Shown here: positions 44,197-53,637 of the stretch, piece by piece | Layout: every line of letters starts with the position of its first letter | Numbering within the stretch: the first letter of the stretch is position 1 | DNA from: SHZI01 sp963802215 | Lineage (GTDB): Bacteria > Pseudomonadota > Gammaproteobacteria > Steroidobacterales > GCA-2729495 | Length of the DNA: 64,000 bases | NCBI GenBank assembly: GCA_963802215.1 | Contig: CAWDHQ010000001.1 | Coordinates: forward strand, 310,001 to 374,000 | Reading direction: 5' to 3' | Program-made: the position numbers and the translations under genes | Notes under the pieces: generated by a model | What the model saw: the letters and a program-made list of their open reading frames with translations, nothing else | Database searches by the model: none | Told to the model about the DNA's origin: nothing

Positions 44197-46578
44197 TCAG
44201 GCGGCCCGCTCGAGGGCCTCCCGCAGCTCATCCATTGAGTCGAAGCGCTTCAGCTTGTCCACTTCCATCGCCTTCCGGACCACCGCCGCGAGCGCCGGCG
44301 GGATGTCCGGGTTCAGCTCCTCGCAGGGCTTGGCCTTGCCCTGGACATGCTGGTACATGACCGACATGTGATCGCCCTTGGTATAGGGAGGCGTGCCGGT
44401 GAGCATCTCGTAGATGATGACACCGACGCTGTAGATGTCCGCCCGGTGATCCACCTTCTTGCCCAGGATCTGCTCCGGGGCCATGTACTTGGGCGAGCCG
44501 ATGACGTAGCCGGTCTTGGTGAGCTGGGTGTCGCCCGAACTGGCCGCGGCCGCCACGCCGAAGTCCACGATCTTCAGCAGGCCTTCGTCGTTGATAAGGA
44601 TGTTCGCGGGCTTCAGGTCCCGGTGGATGATGCCCACCTGGTGCGCCACGGCCATGCCGTTGGCAATGTCCTGGCCCCAGCTGTTCGTCTTGGCGAAAGG
44701 CAGGGGCTTGTGCTTGGCCATCTCGGCCCCGAGCGTGTGGGAGGGGAAGTACTCCATGGAAATGGCGTAATTGCCGCCCAGGCTGACGAAATCGAAGATG
44801 CGGATGACGTTACGGTGCGTGATCTTTCGGGAGTATCGCAGCTCGTGCACGAACCGCTTCATCATCTCCTCGTCGGAGCTGACGTTGGGGTTCAGGAACT
44901 TGAGGATCAGGCGCTCGCCGACGATCTCGTCCTCGACGAGCACCACCGTGCCGAACGCGCCCTTGCCGATCTTCTCGATGTACCGGTAGCGGCCCTCGAT
45001 GAGGTCGCCCGTCTTGAGGGTGCTGACATCGAGCTTGATGGCCTTGTCGAGCGACTTGACCATCTCGTCGACCCGGGCGTTGTCGACCAGCAGCGTCTTG
45101 GCGGCCTCGCCGGGTGCGTCCGCCCGGAGTTCGGGCGCGCTGGCACTCGATCCGGCAATGCTCTCGATGCGGGACATCGCCTGGGCAGCCACCTTTGCGA
45201 GGGTCTCGTCGGATCCGGTGGCCAGGCCCCGCAGCCGGTCCTTCAGGGTGTCGGCGGAGTCGGACGTGGCAAGGTGGCCGATGGCGTTCACCGCCTCGAT
45301 GCGGATGTCCTTTTCAGCCCGGTCCAGCATCGGCAGCAACTGGGGCAGAACAGCCGAACTGCCCAGCCGGCCCAGGGCGCGCAGGGCGGCGGGCACCGAC
45401 CGGGCGTCGCCCGAGAGCATTTCGAGCAGGGCCGGCGCGGCCTTCTCGCTGCGGATCTCGGCCAGCGCATCGGCGGCGCGCTCGCGCACCCACCAGTCGT
45501 TGTCCCGGGTCGCCTTGATCAGGTAGTCCACGGCACGCTCGTCCTTGGTCTGATTCAGGATCTCGATGGCCGAGCGCCGGATATTCTCGTTCTTGTCGCC
45601 AACGAGCTGGAGGACCGCGTCCATGACCCGGGGGCCGCCGATCTTGGCGAGGGCGTCGGAGGCCCGGGACCTTACCCACCAGTCGCCGTCCTCCAGGGCC
45701 ACGAGCAGGGCCTTCACGGTGGTGGGCTCGGCGATCTCGTTCAGCACCTCCACGGCCGAGCGGCGGGCAAACTCGGACTCGTCCTTGAGGACCGTCACCA
45801 GGTGCTTCATCGTTTCCGGATGGCGAAGCTTCACCACGAGATCCACGGCCCGGGCCTGCACTTCGAGCTCGGGGTCCGCCAGCAGGGAGCAGATCAGCGC
45901 GATGTCCCGGTCGCCGGGCATGGCCGCCAGCGCCTCCAGGGCTGCCTTGCGGACCATCTTGTTCTTGTCCTTGAGTTGCCGCTCCAGGGCCCGGGCGACT
46001 TCCGGCTGGTTGAACCGGCTCAGCAACTCGATGATGTTCAGCCGGACCGCGGGATCCTTGCCCTCGATCCGTGCGATCAGGTCCGGCACGAGGTCAGGGC
46101 CGGCGATGTCCCCGATGATCTTGAACACCGCGGCCTTCTCGCGGGGCTCCAGGTCATAGGCACGCTTGAGCAAGTCCCGGGCATTCAATCGCTTGCGAAC
46201 GATACCGAGAATCTCTATCAGGGCTGGCTTGAAGATCTCCGGCCTGCCCAGCAGTTCGGTGAGCCGGTTGGTGTCGTAGTTGGCGGAGATGGCGAGGGCC
46301 TTGGTGACACCTGCCACGCAGAGCTTGTCGGCGTGGCCCAGCCCTGCGGAAAAGAGCGGAAAGGTCTGGTCGTTCAGCAGGGCGGCGAGGAGGGTGACCA
46401 TCGCCCCGCTGTGTTCCTTGTCCGCCGTGGCGAACGCGTCGATCACCTTGGGGATGGCGGTGGGCCCGATGCTGCGGAGGCTCTCCAGCGCCTTCCGGCC
46501 CTCAGGACTGGAGGGGTCCCGTTCCGAGAGCAGCTGGGTGAGGCAGCGCTCTGCCTTCAGTGTGCTGAAGAACTTCAT
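44197..46578 (-). CDS. HEAT-repeat serine/threonine protein kinase
   Basis: A 793-residue cytoplasmic protein. About the first 500 residues are helical HEAT repeats (recurrent DP.LEVQARAVDLVVKL and VRSRASDALAKIG-type units). A eukaryotic-type kinase domain fills the C-terminal 265 residues: GKGAFGTVV, the ATP lysine in LILKFLN, HRDLKPANILIN, DFG, and the APEQ motif. All catalytic residues are present. No membrane segment is visible, unlike PknB-type kinases. It is first in an apparent operon with two PilT-like ATPases, suggesting control of pilus retraction; that is inference. The start at 46578 is chosen over an upstream frame that looks non-coding. Confidence 0.92.
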   Translation of the reverse strand: MKFFSTLKAERCLTQLLSERDPSSPEGRKALESLRSIGPTAIPKVIDAFATADKEHSGAMVTLLAALLNDQTFPLFSAGLGHADKLCVAGVTKALAISANYDTNRLTELLGRPEIFKPALIEILGIVRKRLNARDLLKRAYDLEPREKAAVFKIIGDIAGPDLVPDLIARIEGKDPAVRLNIIELLSRFNQPEVARALERQLKDKNKMVRKAALEALAAMPGDRDIALICSLLADPELEVQARAVDLVVKLRHPETMKHLVTVLKDESEFARRSAVEVLNEIAEPTTVKALLVALEDGDWWVRSRASDALAKIGGPRVMDAVLQLVGDKNENIRRSAIEILNQTKDERAVDYLIKATRDNDWWVRERAADALAEIRSEKAAPALLEMLSGDARSVPAALRALGRLGSSAVLPQLLPMLDRAEKDIRIEAVNAIGHLATSDSADTLKDRLRGLATGSDETLAKVAAQAMSRIESIAGSSASAPELRADAPGEAAKTLLVDNARVDEMVKSLDKAIKLDVSTLKTGDLIEGRYRYIEKIGKGAFGTVVLVEDEIVGERLILKFLNPNVSSDEEMMKRFVHELRYSRKITHRNVIRIFDFVSLGGNYAISMEYFPSHTLGAEMAKHKPLPFAKTNSWGQDIANGMAVAHQVGIIHRDLKPANILINDEGLLKIVDFGVAAAASSGDTQLTKTGYVIGSPKYMAPEQILGKKVDHRADIYSVGVIIYEMLTGTPPYTKGDHMSVMYQHVQGKAKPCEELNPDIPPALAAVVRKAMEVDKLKRFDSMDELREALERAA

Positions 46579-46720
46579 ACGCCCCGGAATCAGCTCCGCG
46601 CCCCGCTCTCGTCGGTCGTCCTTGCCCTGGTCAGGCGACGGGAAGACCGGCCCCACCCGGTCAATCCGTACCCCTGAAATTATGCCACATGAGGTGGCGG
46701 CGCCCGGTCCTGCCACCCGT

Positions 46721-46726
46721 TACAAT
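46721..46726 (+). promoter_or_regulatory. Candidate -10 element upstream of apbC
   Basis: TACAAT at 46721-46726, about 55 bp before the apbC ATG, is a good sigma-70 -10 match in an otherwise GC-rich gap. No -35 hexamer at the right spacing is convincing. Confidence 0.3.
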
Positions 46727-46781
46727 GTGGCTTCTGTCCTCACACCTTACTGTTAATCCCATCACGAATTATGGCAACCGC

Positions 46782-47639
<858 letters not shown>

Positions 47640-48206
47640 ATGAGCATCCGTCCGGACCGCTGGATCCGCCGCATGGCCGAGCAGCACGGCATGATCGACC
47701 CGTTCGAGCCGGGCCAGGTTCGGGAAGTGGAGAACCGGCGGGTGATCTCCTTCGGCACCTCCAGCTACGGCTACGACGTGCGCTGCGCCCGCCAGTTCAA
47801 GGTCTTCACCAACATCAATTCGACCATCGTCGACCCGAAGGCCTTTGATCCCAGCAGCTTCGTCGACATGGACACGGACGTCTGCATCATCCCGCCCAAT
47901 TCCTTCGCGTTGGCATCCACCGTCGAGTACTTCCGCATCCCGCGCAACGTCCTCACGGTCTGCCTGGGCAAGTCCACCTACGCCCGCTGCGGAATCATCG
48001 TCAACGTGACGCCGCTGGAGCCCGAGTGGGAAGGCCACGTGACGCTCGAGTTCTCCAACACCACGCCGTTGCCTGCGCGGATCTACGCGAACGAGGGCGT
48101 GGCCCAGATGCTGTTCTTCGAATCGGACGAGGTCTGCGAGACCTCCTACAAGGACCGGGGCGGGAAGTATCAGGGGCAGAAGGGCGTGACGTTGCCCTTG
48201 GCGTAG
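47640..48206 (+). CDS. dcd: dCTP deaminase
   Basis: Converts dCTP to dUTP, feeding dTTP synthesis. The 188 residues contain the family blocks FGTSSYGYDVR, GKSTYARCGI with the catalytic arginine region, TPLEPEWEGHVTLEFSNTTPLP with the catalytic glutamate, and the C-terminal KYQGQKGVTLP. The ATG starts at the base after the apbC stop. The stop codon TAG is the TAG of a REP palindrome, so the gene ends exactly at the repeat. Confidence 0.97.
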   Translation: MSIRPDRWIRRMAEQHGMIDPFEPGQVREVENRRVISFGTSSYGYDVRCARQFKVFTNINSTIVDPKAFDPSSFVDMDTDVCIIPPNSFALASTVEYFRIPRNVLTVCLGKSTYARCGIIVNVTPLEPEWEGHVTLEFSNTTPLPARIYANEGVAQMLFFESDEVCETSYKDRGGKYQGQKGVTLPLA

Positions 48207-48225
48207 GAGCGGCTTCAGCCGCGAC
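48203..48225 (+). repeat. REP palindrome at the end of dcd
   Basis: A 23-bp REP copy, GTAGGAGCG...CGCGAC with stem GCGGCT/AGCCGC, identical in sequence to the first copies in aceF and lpd. Its TAG at 48204-48206 is the dcd stop. Confidence 0.92.
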
Positions 48226-48299
48226 CCTCACCCACCGCCTGCCGCTTCGGCCGCCCCCGGCCGCGATGCCGGGGATTGACCCGAGACGCCGGCCGCGGA

Positions 48300-48478
48300 T
48301 CGGCGACGTAACCCGCCAATTCCTCCGCCACCCCCGAGAGGAACGGATTGCGCACCCGGACGCCATCGAAGTTCATGCCGTCCTGAAGGCCTTCGGTCAG
48401 CAGCGTGGTGCAGTCCTGCAGCTGGGCCGCGGCCACGATTAGGCTGTCCCACCAGTTGATGCGATAGCGGTTCTCCAC
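48300..48478 (-). pseudogene. Truncated PIN-domain (VapC-like toxin) remnant
   Basis: From a GTG at 48478 the minus strand encodes YRINWWDSLIVAAAQLQDC...LLTEGLQDG...GVRVRNPF, which is the C-terminal third of a PIN-domain ribonuclease of the VapC type. A stop codon directly precedes it in frame and no N-terminal half or vapB antitoxin is found before purN. The reading frame continues beyond NPF into the REP region, without meaning. The 369-bp stretch 48207-48575 otherwise holds only the REP and unassigned sequence. Confidence 0.65.
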
Positions 48479-48575
48479 AGCCCTTTATCACGATCACGCC
48501 AGTTTTCGATCGTCCGGCTTGCCACGGTAAGAGCTGCGCGCTATTCCTGGTCGGTCGGCGACTAGCGCTCAGCCG

Positions 48576-49238
48576 CTAGGCCGTGGCCACTGGCCGGGCT
48601 TCGTCCACCACTACCGGCGATCGCAGCAGTTCCCCGTCGAGCCAGGCCGTGCCGTCCCTGAGGGAAGCCCGTCCCGCCGCCAGCCAGGCGATGGCCCGCG
48701 GATAGACCAGGTGCTCGCCGGCCCGGATCCGGTCCCGCAGGGACGCCTCCGTATCTTCGGACCGGATCGGCACCCGGTACTGGAGGATGCCGGGGCCCGC
48801 GTCGAGCGCCGGGATTACGAAGTGCACCGTCGAGCCGTGCTCCCGGTCGCCCGCCTCCAGCGCACGGCGGTAGGTGTGCAGACCCGGGTACTTCGGCAGC
48901 AGGGACGGGTGCACGTTCAGCATGCGGCCCCGATACCGGTCGACGAGATCCGCCGGCAGGATGCGCATGAAGCCGGCGAGGATCACCAGGTCCGGCCGCA
49001 GGCCGGAAAGCATCTCTGCCAGCCGCCCGGGGAAGGCCGGCGGGTCGGCGGCACAGTGCACCACGAGGGCGGGAATGCCGGCCGCCGTCGCGCGCTCCAG
49101 CGCGCGAACGCCGGGCCTGTCGCTCACGACGCCAGCCAGGCTGATGTCGAGGGCGCCCCGGTGGGCCTGGTCGATGATCGCCTGCAGGTTGCTGCCGTCG
49201 CCGGAAACCAGGACGACAGCGCGGGGGCCGCCGCTCAC
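48576..49238 (-). CDS. purN: Phosphoribosylglycinamide formyltransferase
   Basis: Folate-dependent GAR transformylase, third step of purine synthesis. The 220 residues show VLVSGDGSNLQAI at the start, the LAGFMRIL strand, and NVHPSLLPKYPGLHTY with catalytic Asn and His, followed by STVHFV and the Asp region. It starts with GTG at 49238, overlapping the purM stop (GTGA), so translation is probably coupled. The last residues (VDEARPVATA) go slightly past the usual end. Confidence 0.96.
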   Translation of the reverse strand: MSGGPRAVVLVSGDGSNLQAIIDQAHRGALDISLAGVVSDRPGVRALERATAAGIPALVVHCAADPPAFPGRLAEMLSGLRPDLVILAGFMRILPADLVDRYRGRMLNVHPSLLPKYPGLHTYRRALEAGDREHGSTVHFVIPALDAGPGILQYRVPIRSEDTEASLRDRIRAGEHLVYPRAIAWLAAGRASLRDGTAWLDGELLRSPVVVDEARPVATA

Positions 49239-50269
49239 CCGCGCAATTCCACCTGGCCCGAGCCCGTCGTGATCTCGCCCAGTTCGGTAACCGTCTCACC
49301 CGCCTGCTCCAGCAAGTCCCGCGCCAGCCCGGCATCCGCGCGTCGCACGATCACGGTCATGCCGATGCCGCAGTTGAAGGTCCGCAGGAGATCGTCCTCC
49401 GGAACGTTGCCTTCCCGCTGCAGCCAGTCGAAGAGGGCCGGGCGCCGCCAGGCGCCCTTGTGCAGTATCGCGTTCACCGTTGGCGGCAGGACCCGGACGA
49501 CATTGTCCGCCAGGCCGCCGCCGGTAATGTGCGCCAGGCCCTGGATCCTGCAGGAGGCCATGAGCGTCAGCAGCGAGCGCACGTAGATGCGGGTGGGAGC
49601 GAGGAGCGCCGCGCCGAGGGTGCCGCCTTCCCAGGCGGTGTCCAGCGGCGTACGGCTGACCTCCAGCACCCGCCGGATGAGCGAGTAGCCGTTGGAATGG
49701 GGCCCGGAGGAGGCCAGGCCGAGGATGACGTCGCCGGGCACGATGCCGGCGCCATCGATGATCTGGTCCCTGTTGACGATCCCCACGCAGAAGCCGGCCA
49801 GGTCGAAGTCCCTGCCCGCGTACATGCCCGGCAGCTCGGCCGTCTCGCCGCCGAGGAGAGCTGCCCCCGCCTGCCGGCAGCCGTCCGCGATGCCGCGGAT
49901 GACAGCGGTGGCCGTGTCGACGGAGAGCCTGCCGGAGGCGTAGTAGTCCAGGAAGAAGAGGGGCTCCGCGCCCTGCACGATGACGTCGTTCGCGCACATG
50001 GCGACGAGGTCGATGCCGATGGTGTCGTAGCGGTCGAGGTCGATGGCGAGCTTGAGCTTCGTGCCGACGCCGTCCGTGCCCGAGACCAGGACGGGCCGTG
50101 GCCAGCGCGCCAGGTCGATCTCGAAGAGCCCGCCAAACCCGCCGATGCCCCCGAGCACGCCGGCCCGGTTCGTGCTGCGGGCGAGCGGCTTGATGCGTTC
50201 CACCAGGTCGTCGCCAGCGTCGATGTCGACGCCGGAATCCTTGTAGGTCAGGGGTTGTTTCGCGGTCAT
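49235..50269 (-). CDS. purM: Phosphoribosylformylglycinamidine cyclo-ligase
   Basis: AIR synthetase, fifth step of purine synthesis. The protein of 344 residues begins MTAKQPLTYKDSGVDIDAGD, the standard PurM start; a TTG five codons earlier is less likely. The ATP-grasp-like PurM fold motifs GGFGG, SGTDGVGTKLKLA, MCANDVIVQGAEPLFFLDY, GGETAELPGMY and SSGPHSNGYSL are all present. It is divergent from the DUF2066 gene with only 37 bp between the starts, so the promoters must overlap. Confidence 0.97.
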   Translation of the reverse strand: MTAKQPLTYKDSGVDIDAGDDLVERIKPLARSTNRAGVLGGIGGFGGLFEIDLARWPRPVLVSGTDGVGTKLKLAIDLDRYDTIGIDLVAMCANDVIVQGAEPLFFLDYYASGRLSVDTATAVIRGIADGCRQAGAALLGGETAELPGMYAGRDFDLAGFCVGIVNRDQIIDGAGIVPGDVILGLASSGPHSNGYSLIRRVLEVSRTPLDTAWEGGTLGAALLAPTRIYVRSLLTLMASCRIQGLAHITGGGLADNVVRVLPPTVNAILHKGAWRRPALFDWLQREGNVPEDDLLRTFNCGIGMTVIVRRADAGLARDLLEQAGETVTELGEITTGSGQVELRG

Positions 50270-50294
50270 GAGGGGCGCCGTCAACGGGGGTGGC

Positions 50295-50300
50295 TATAAT
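50295..50300 (+). promoter_or_regulatory. Consensus -10 element at the DUF2066 gene
   Basis: A perfect TATAAT lies 6 bp before the ATG at 50307, so a transcript from it would begin at or next to the start codon and be leaderless or nearly so. No -35 match is seen. An AAGGAA ribosome-binding-like sequence overlaps its downstream edge. Confidence 0.4.
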
Positions 50301-50306
50301 AAGGAA

Positions 50307-51344
50307 ATGTTGCGCGCTCAGTCCAAGGCAGGCCTGCTCCCGTTCCTGGCAGTGACGATGGCCTGGCAGCCGCTGTCCGCCGCCACCGTGCCCGAACTCT
50401 ATGTGGCCCAGGTCCCGGCGACCGCGCTTAGCGGGCCGCCACTGGATGAGGCCTTTGCCCTGGCGCTCGACCAGGTGCTGGTCAAGGTCACCGGGCAGCG
50501 CGCTATCGCCGCTGACCCGGCCCGTCGGCAGGCCGTCGGGCCCCCGGCGCCTCTGGTGCGCCAGTACCAGCCGATGCCGGGCGGCCAGGTCCGGGTCAGT
50601 TTCGACCCGGCCGCCCTGCGACGCCGCCTCGATGCTGCCAACCTTCCGGTCTGGGCGGACGACCGGCCGCTCACGCTCGTGATCCTGCCGCCCGAACCGT
50701 CGCCTGCGCCGATGGTGCCCGACGGTGGCCTTGTCCCGAGGCCGGCCGAGCCTGCTCTTTCGTTCCGTCAGCTGCTCCAGGCGACCGCCGCCAGCCGCGG
50801 TATTCCCGTCGTACTGGCACAGGAGCCGGTGGCCGGTTCGCCCACGGATCCTGATCCCCTGCTGGATCCGGACGGCGCCGCGCGTGCCGCCGGCGCCGAC
50901 CTGCTCCTGGCCGGCAGGCCCGTGCCATCGGGTGGCCCCGCGATGCTGCGCTGGACCCTCGCCGGGCACGGCGACCGCACGGAATGGCAGGGCGACACGG
51001 TCGAAGGCGTGCACGGCCTGGCCGATCGACTCGCTGCCCGCTATGCCACCGTTGCCTCGTCAGGCAGAGTCCTCCGCCTCCGGATCACCGGCGTTGACAG
51101 TTTTGACGCCTATGGACGCCTGCAGAGCTACCTTCGTGGCCTGGGACTGATCCAGAGCGCCGAACTGACGCAGGTCAGCGGCGACCAGCTGGTCTATGAC
51201 GTGTCGGTGCGCGGCGACGTCGATCAGCTGAACGACGCCTTTGCCCTGCGCCGTGTCCTGGAGCCGGAGGCATCTCCCGTGGCCGGGGAACTCCTCTACC
51301 GCATGGCGCCCGGTTCAATTCCCGCGGGCGCCGAAGGCCTGTGA
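50307..51344 (+). CDS. DUF2066-domain exported protein
   Basis: A 345-residue protein with a signal peptide (to about residue 26, ending LSA-A) and the DUF2066 layout (LDQVLVKVTGQ, RVSFDPAALRRRLDAANLPVW, RPLTLVIL, and a C-terminal VSGDQLVYDVSVRGD region). Members of this family in Pseudomonas and relatives also sit between purM and hda. Its function is not established. It is followed by a phosphatidyltransferase whose GTG start overlaps its stop. Confidence 0.85.
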   Translation: MLRAQSKAGLLPFLAVTMAWQPLSAATVPELYVAQVPATALSGPPLDEAFALALDQVLVKVTGQRAIAADPARRQAVGPPAPLVRQYQPMPGGQVRVSFDPAALRRRLDAANLPVWADDRPLTLVILPPEPSPAPMVPDGGLVPRPAEPALSFRQLLQATAASRGIPVVLAQEPVAGSPTDPDPLLDPDGAARAAGADLLLAGRPVPSGGPAMLRWTLAGHGDRTEWQGDTVEGVHGLADRLAARYATVASSGRVLRLRITGVDSFDAYGRLQSYLRGLGLIQSAELTQVSGDQLVYDVSVRGDVDQLNDAFALRRVLEPEASPVAGELLYRMAPGSIPAGAEGL

Positions 51345-51931
51345 CCGCGGCACCGGACCGTAGCTACCCCCGGCCCCTGATCCGGGCGGCGCATATTCCC
51401 AACCTCATCTGCGTGCTCCGTATCGTGCTGGTGTGGCCGATCATCAGTGCGCTCGTTGGCGGCCGGTTCGTCACGGCGCTCTTGCTCGTGGCCGTCGCGG
51501 GCCTGTCCGACGGTCTCGACGGCTATCTCGCCAAGCGCTTTGACTGGCGGAGCCGCCTCGGTGGCCTCCTGGATCCGCTCGCCGACAAACTGCTGCTCGT
51601 GTCGACCTTCGTCACCCTCGCCTGGCTCGGACTAGTGCCCGTCTGGCTGACCGGCGTCGTCATCCTGCGGGATTTCGTGATCGTCAGCGGTGGCCTCGTC
51701 TACCAGGCCGTCGTCGCTCCCGTGCAACCCGAACCGAGCCGGGCCAGCAAGTTCAACACCGGGGCACAGCTCGTCTACGCCTGTGCCGTGATCGCCAATC
51801 ACGGCCTCGGTGAACCGCCGGAGCAGTTCCTTCTCGTGGCCGGCGCCGCCGTGCTGGTCACATCAACGGTGAGTGGTCTCGACTATGTGGTGCGCTGGTC
51901 GGGCAAGGCGGCGCGCGCCGGACGCTCGTAG
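51341..51931 (+). CDS. CDP-alcohol phosphatidyltransferase family protein
   Basis: A 196-residue membrane enzyme with about five helices. The class signature D-x2-D-G-x2-A-x-R appears as SDGLDGYLAKRF, then GGLLDPLADK with the remaining two metal-binding aspartates. Such enzymes transfer a phosphatidyl group from CDP-diacylglycerol to glycerol phosphate or a similar alcohol; this is not the serine type encoded at 56831. The start is GTG, overlapping the DUF2066 stop by 4 bp. hda follows after 2 bp. Confidence 0.85.
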   Translation: MTAAPDRSYPRPLIRAAHIPNLICVLRIVLVWPIISALVGGRFVTALLLVAVAGLSDGLDGYLAKRFDWRSRLGGLLDPLADKLLLVSTFVTLAWLGLVPVWLTGVVILRDFVIVSGGLVYQAVVAPVQPEPSRASKFNTGAQLVYACAVIANHGLGEPPEQFLLVAGAAVLVTSTVSGLDYVVRWSGKAARAGRS

Positions 51932-51933
51932 CC

Positions 51934-52620
51934 ATGCAACAGCTACCCCTCGAGGTCCGGCTGGCCGATCACGCCGTATTCAGCAATTTCCTGCCGGCCG
52001 GCAATGAGCTGGTGATCCACGAGCTCAGGCAACTCGCTGCCGGGGCGGCGCAGCGCATGATCTGGATCTGGGGCCCGGCGGAATCCGGGCGCACACATCT
52101 CCTCCAGGCCTGCATTGCGGAGGCGGACGAGCGGGGACGTCGCTCGGCCTACGTGCCGCTGGACCGCTCCCTGGACCTGCCCGCGCTGGCGCTGGACGGG
52201 CTCGGTGAACTGGAGGCTGTCGCGCTGGACGACATCGATGCCGTCGCCGGCGATGCCGGGTTCGAGCGGGCGGTGTTCGGCCTGTTCGAGCAGCTGCGCC
52301 AGTCCGGTGGCCTGCTGGTGGTTGCGGCGACGTCACCGCCTGGCGACGTGCCTTTCCAGCTGCCGGACCTTGCCTCCCGGCTGAAATCCGGCGGGGTCTT
52401 TCGAGTCCAGCCGCTGGACGATGCCGGGCGACTGGCGGCGCTGCAGATCCGTGCGCGCTTTCGCGGCTTCGACCTGCCGGACGATACCGGGCGCTACCTG
52501 CTCAACCGCATGGCCCGCGGTCCTGCCAGCCTGTTTCGTGTGCTGGACACTCTCGACCGGGCGGCCCTCGTGGCGCAGAAGCGCCTGACCATTCCCTTCG
52601 TGCGAAGCGTGATCGACTAG
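51934..52620 (+). CDS. hda: DnaA regulatory inactivator Hda
   Basis: A DnaA-like AAA+ protein of 228 residues that promotes ATP hydrolysis by DnaA on the sliding clamp after initiation. The clamp-binding motif QQLPL is at residues 2-6. A degenerate P-loop GPAESGRTHL, the DDIDAV Walker B and the sensor 2-like arginine region follow. The layout and the purM-DUF2066 neighbourhood support Hda rather than DnaA itself, which is much longer. Its end overlaps the convergent DUF2069 gene by 4 bp. Confidence 0.93.
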   Translation: MQQLPLEVRLADHAVFSNFLPAGNELVIHELRQLAAGAAQRMIWIWGPAESGRTHLLQACIAEADERGRRSAYVPLDRSLDLPALALDGLGELEAVALDDIDAVAGDAGFERAVFGLFEQLRQSGGLLVVAATSPPGDVPFQLPDLASRLKSGGVFRVQPLDDAGRLAALQIRARFRGFDLPDDTGRYLLNRMARGPASLFRVLDTLDRAALVAQKRLTIPFVRSVID

Positions 52621-52946
52621 GAGTGTTGGCGTGATGCCGCGATCCCGGTGAAGAAGACCACGGCGATCAGCGTGGCAAACGCCGCGCCCTCGAAGCGCTG
52701 ACCGGGCGCGACGAGCATCGCGCCGACGCTGAGCGCGAAATACGGAATCATGATGATCGCCACCCAGGCGCCCCACTGGCGAACCGTCCGGAGGCCTGCC
52801 AGCACGAGCAGCAGGAGGGGAGCGGCGCAGAGCGCGCCGATCAGCAGCCGTGTGGCCGGCGCCGCTGCTGTCCCGGCCGGTGGAGCGACCAGGAGCCAGG
52901 TGCTCAGGACGAGCAGACCGGCCAGCGTCGCGCGGGTTGCGCTCAC
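52617..52946 (-). CDS. DUF2069 small membrane protein
   Basis: A 109-residue protein with four hydrophobic segments (about 5-24, 33-52, 56-80, 85-104). It matches the DUF2069 pattern (LLLVLAGLRTVRQWGAWVAIIMIPYFALSV). The GTG start at 52946 overlaps the wrbA stop (GTGA). No function is known; family members commonly lie beside wrbA and hda. Confidence 0.82.
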   Translation of the reverse strand: MSATRATLAGLLVLSTWLLVAPPAGTAAAPATRLLIGALCAAPLLLLVLAGLRTVRQWGAWVAIIMIPYFALSVGAMLVAPGQRFEGAAFATLIAVVFFTGIAASRQHS

Positions 52947-53545
52947 CGCTCCCAGCCCTCGAGCCGGAGCGCCGCTTCCGCCACCCGCCGGCCCAGATGC
53001 TGGGCGATCCGCGCCTCGTCGGCGCTTGGCGCGGTATCCCCGGCATTCGGGGCGAAGTGCGTCGCCCCGTAGGGCGATCCGCCGGTGCGCGTCGCCGAGA
53101 GCGCCTGCTCGCCATACGGGATGCCCACCAAGACCATGCCGTGGTGGAGCAGGGGCAGCGCCATGGAGAGCAGGGTGCTTTCCTGTCCACCGTGCAGGGA
53201 ACTGGTCGAGGTGAAGACACCGGCAGGTTTTCCGCTGAGCGTGCCTGACAGCCAGTCGGTGCCGGTCCCGTCGAGGAAATACTTGAGGGGAGCCGCCATG
53301 TTGCCAAAACGCGTCGGGCTCCCGAGCACCAGACCGGCGCAGTCGGCCAGGTCCGCGGTCGATGCGTAGGGTGGCCCCTCGCCGGGAATTTCCGGCAGGC
53401 GGGGCGCATTCTCCGCAGATACCGGCGGCACGGTGCGGAGCCGCGCCGCTGCGCCGGCAACGCCGTTGATTCCCCGGCAGACGTGCGTAGCCAGGTTCGC
53501 CACCGAGCCGTGGCGCGAGTAATACAGAACGAGGATATCTGGCAT
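52943..53545 (-). CDS. wrbA: NAD(P)H:quinone oxidoreductase, WrbA type
   Basis: A 200-residue flavodoxin-fold enzyme that reduces quinones with two electrons. The FMN phosphate loop YYSRHGSVANLA, the GSPTRFGNMAAPLKYFLD block and TSTSSLHGGQESTLLS are the diagnostic WrbA segments. The start at 53545 is the only one that keeps the first strand intact. It precedes the DUF2069 gene, with which it overlaps. Confidence 0.95.
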   Translation of the reverse strand: MPDILVLYYSRHGSVANLATHVCRGINGVAGAAARLRTVPPVSAENAPRLPEIPGEGPPYASTADLADCAGLVLGSPTRFGNMAAPLKYFLDGTGTDWLSGTLSGKPAGVFTSTSSLHGGQESTLLSMALPLLHHGMVLVGIPYGEQALSATRTGGSPYGATHFAPNAGDTAPSADEARIAQHLGRRVAEAALRLEGWER

Positions 53546-53637
53546 CGGGGCATCGCCTGAGGATTGCAGCCCGCATTTTACAGCCCGTGGCGCCGACTGC
53601 TTGACCGTCGGCGGGCGGGTGGCTAGCGTGGGCTTCC

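Noticed and set aside
44347..46677. 776-codon open frame antisense to the HEAT-repeat kinase
   Set aside because: The repetitive HEAT coding strand leaves an open opposite frame; the kinase motifs on the minus strand settle the matter.
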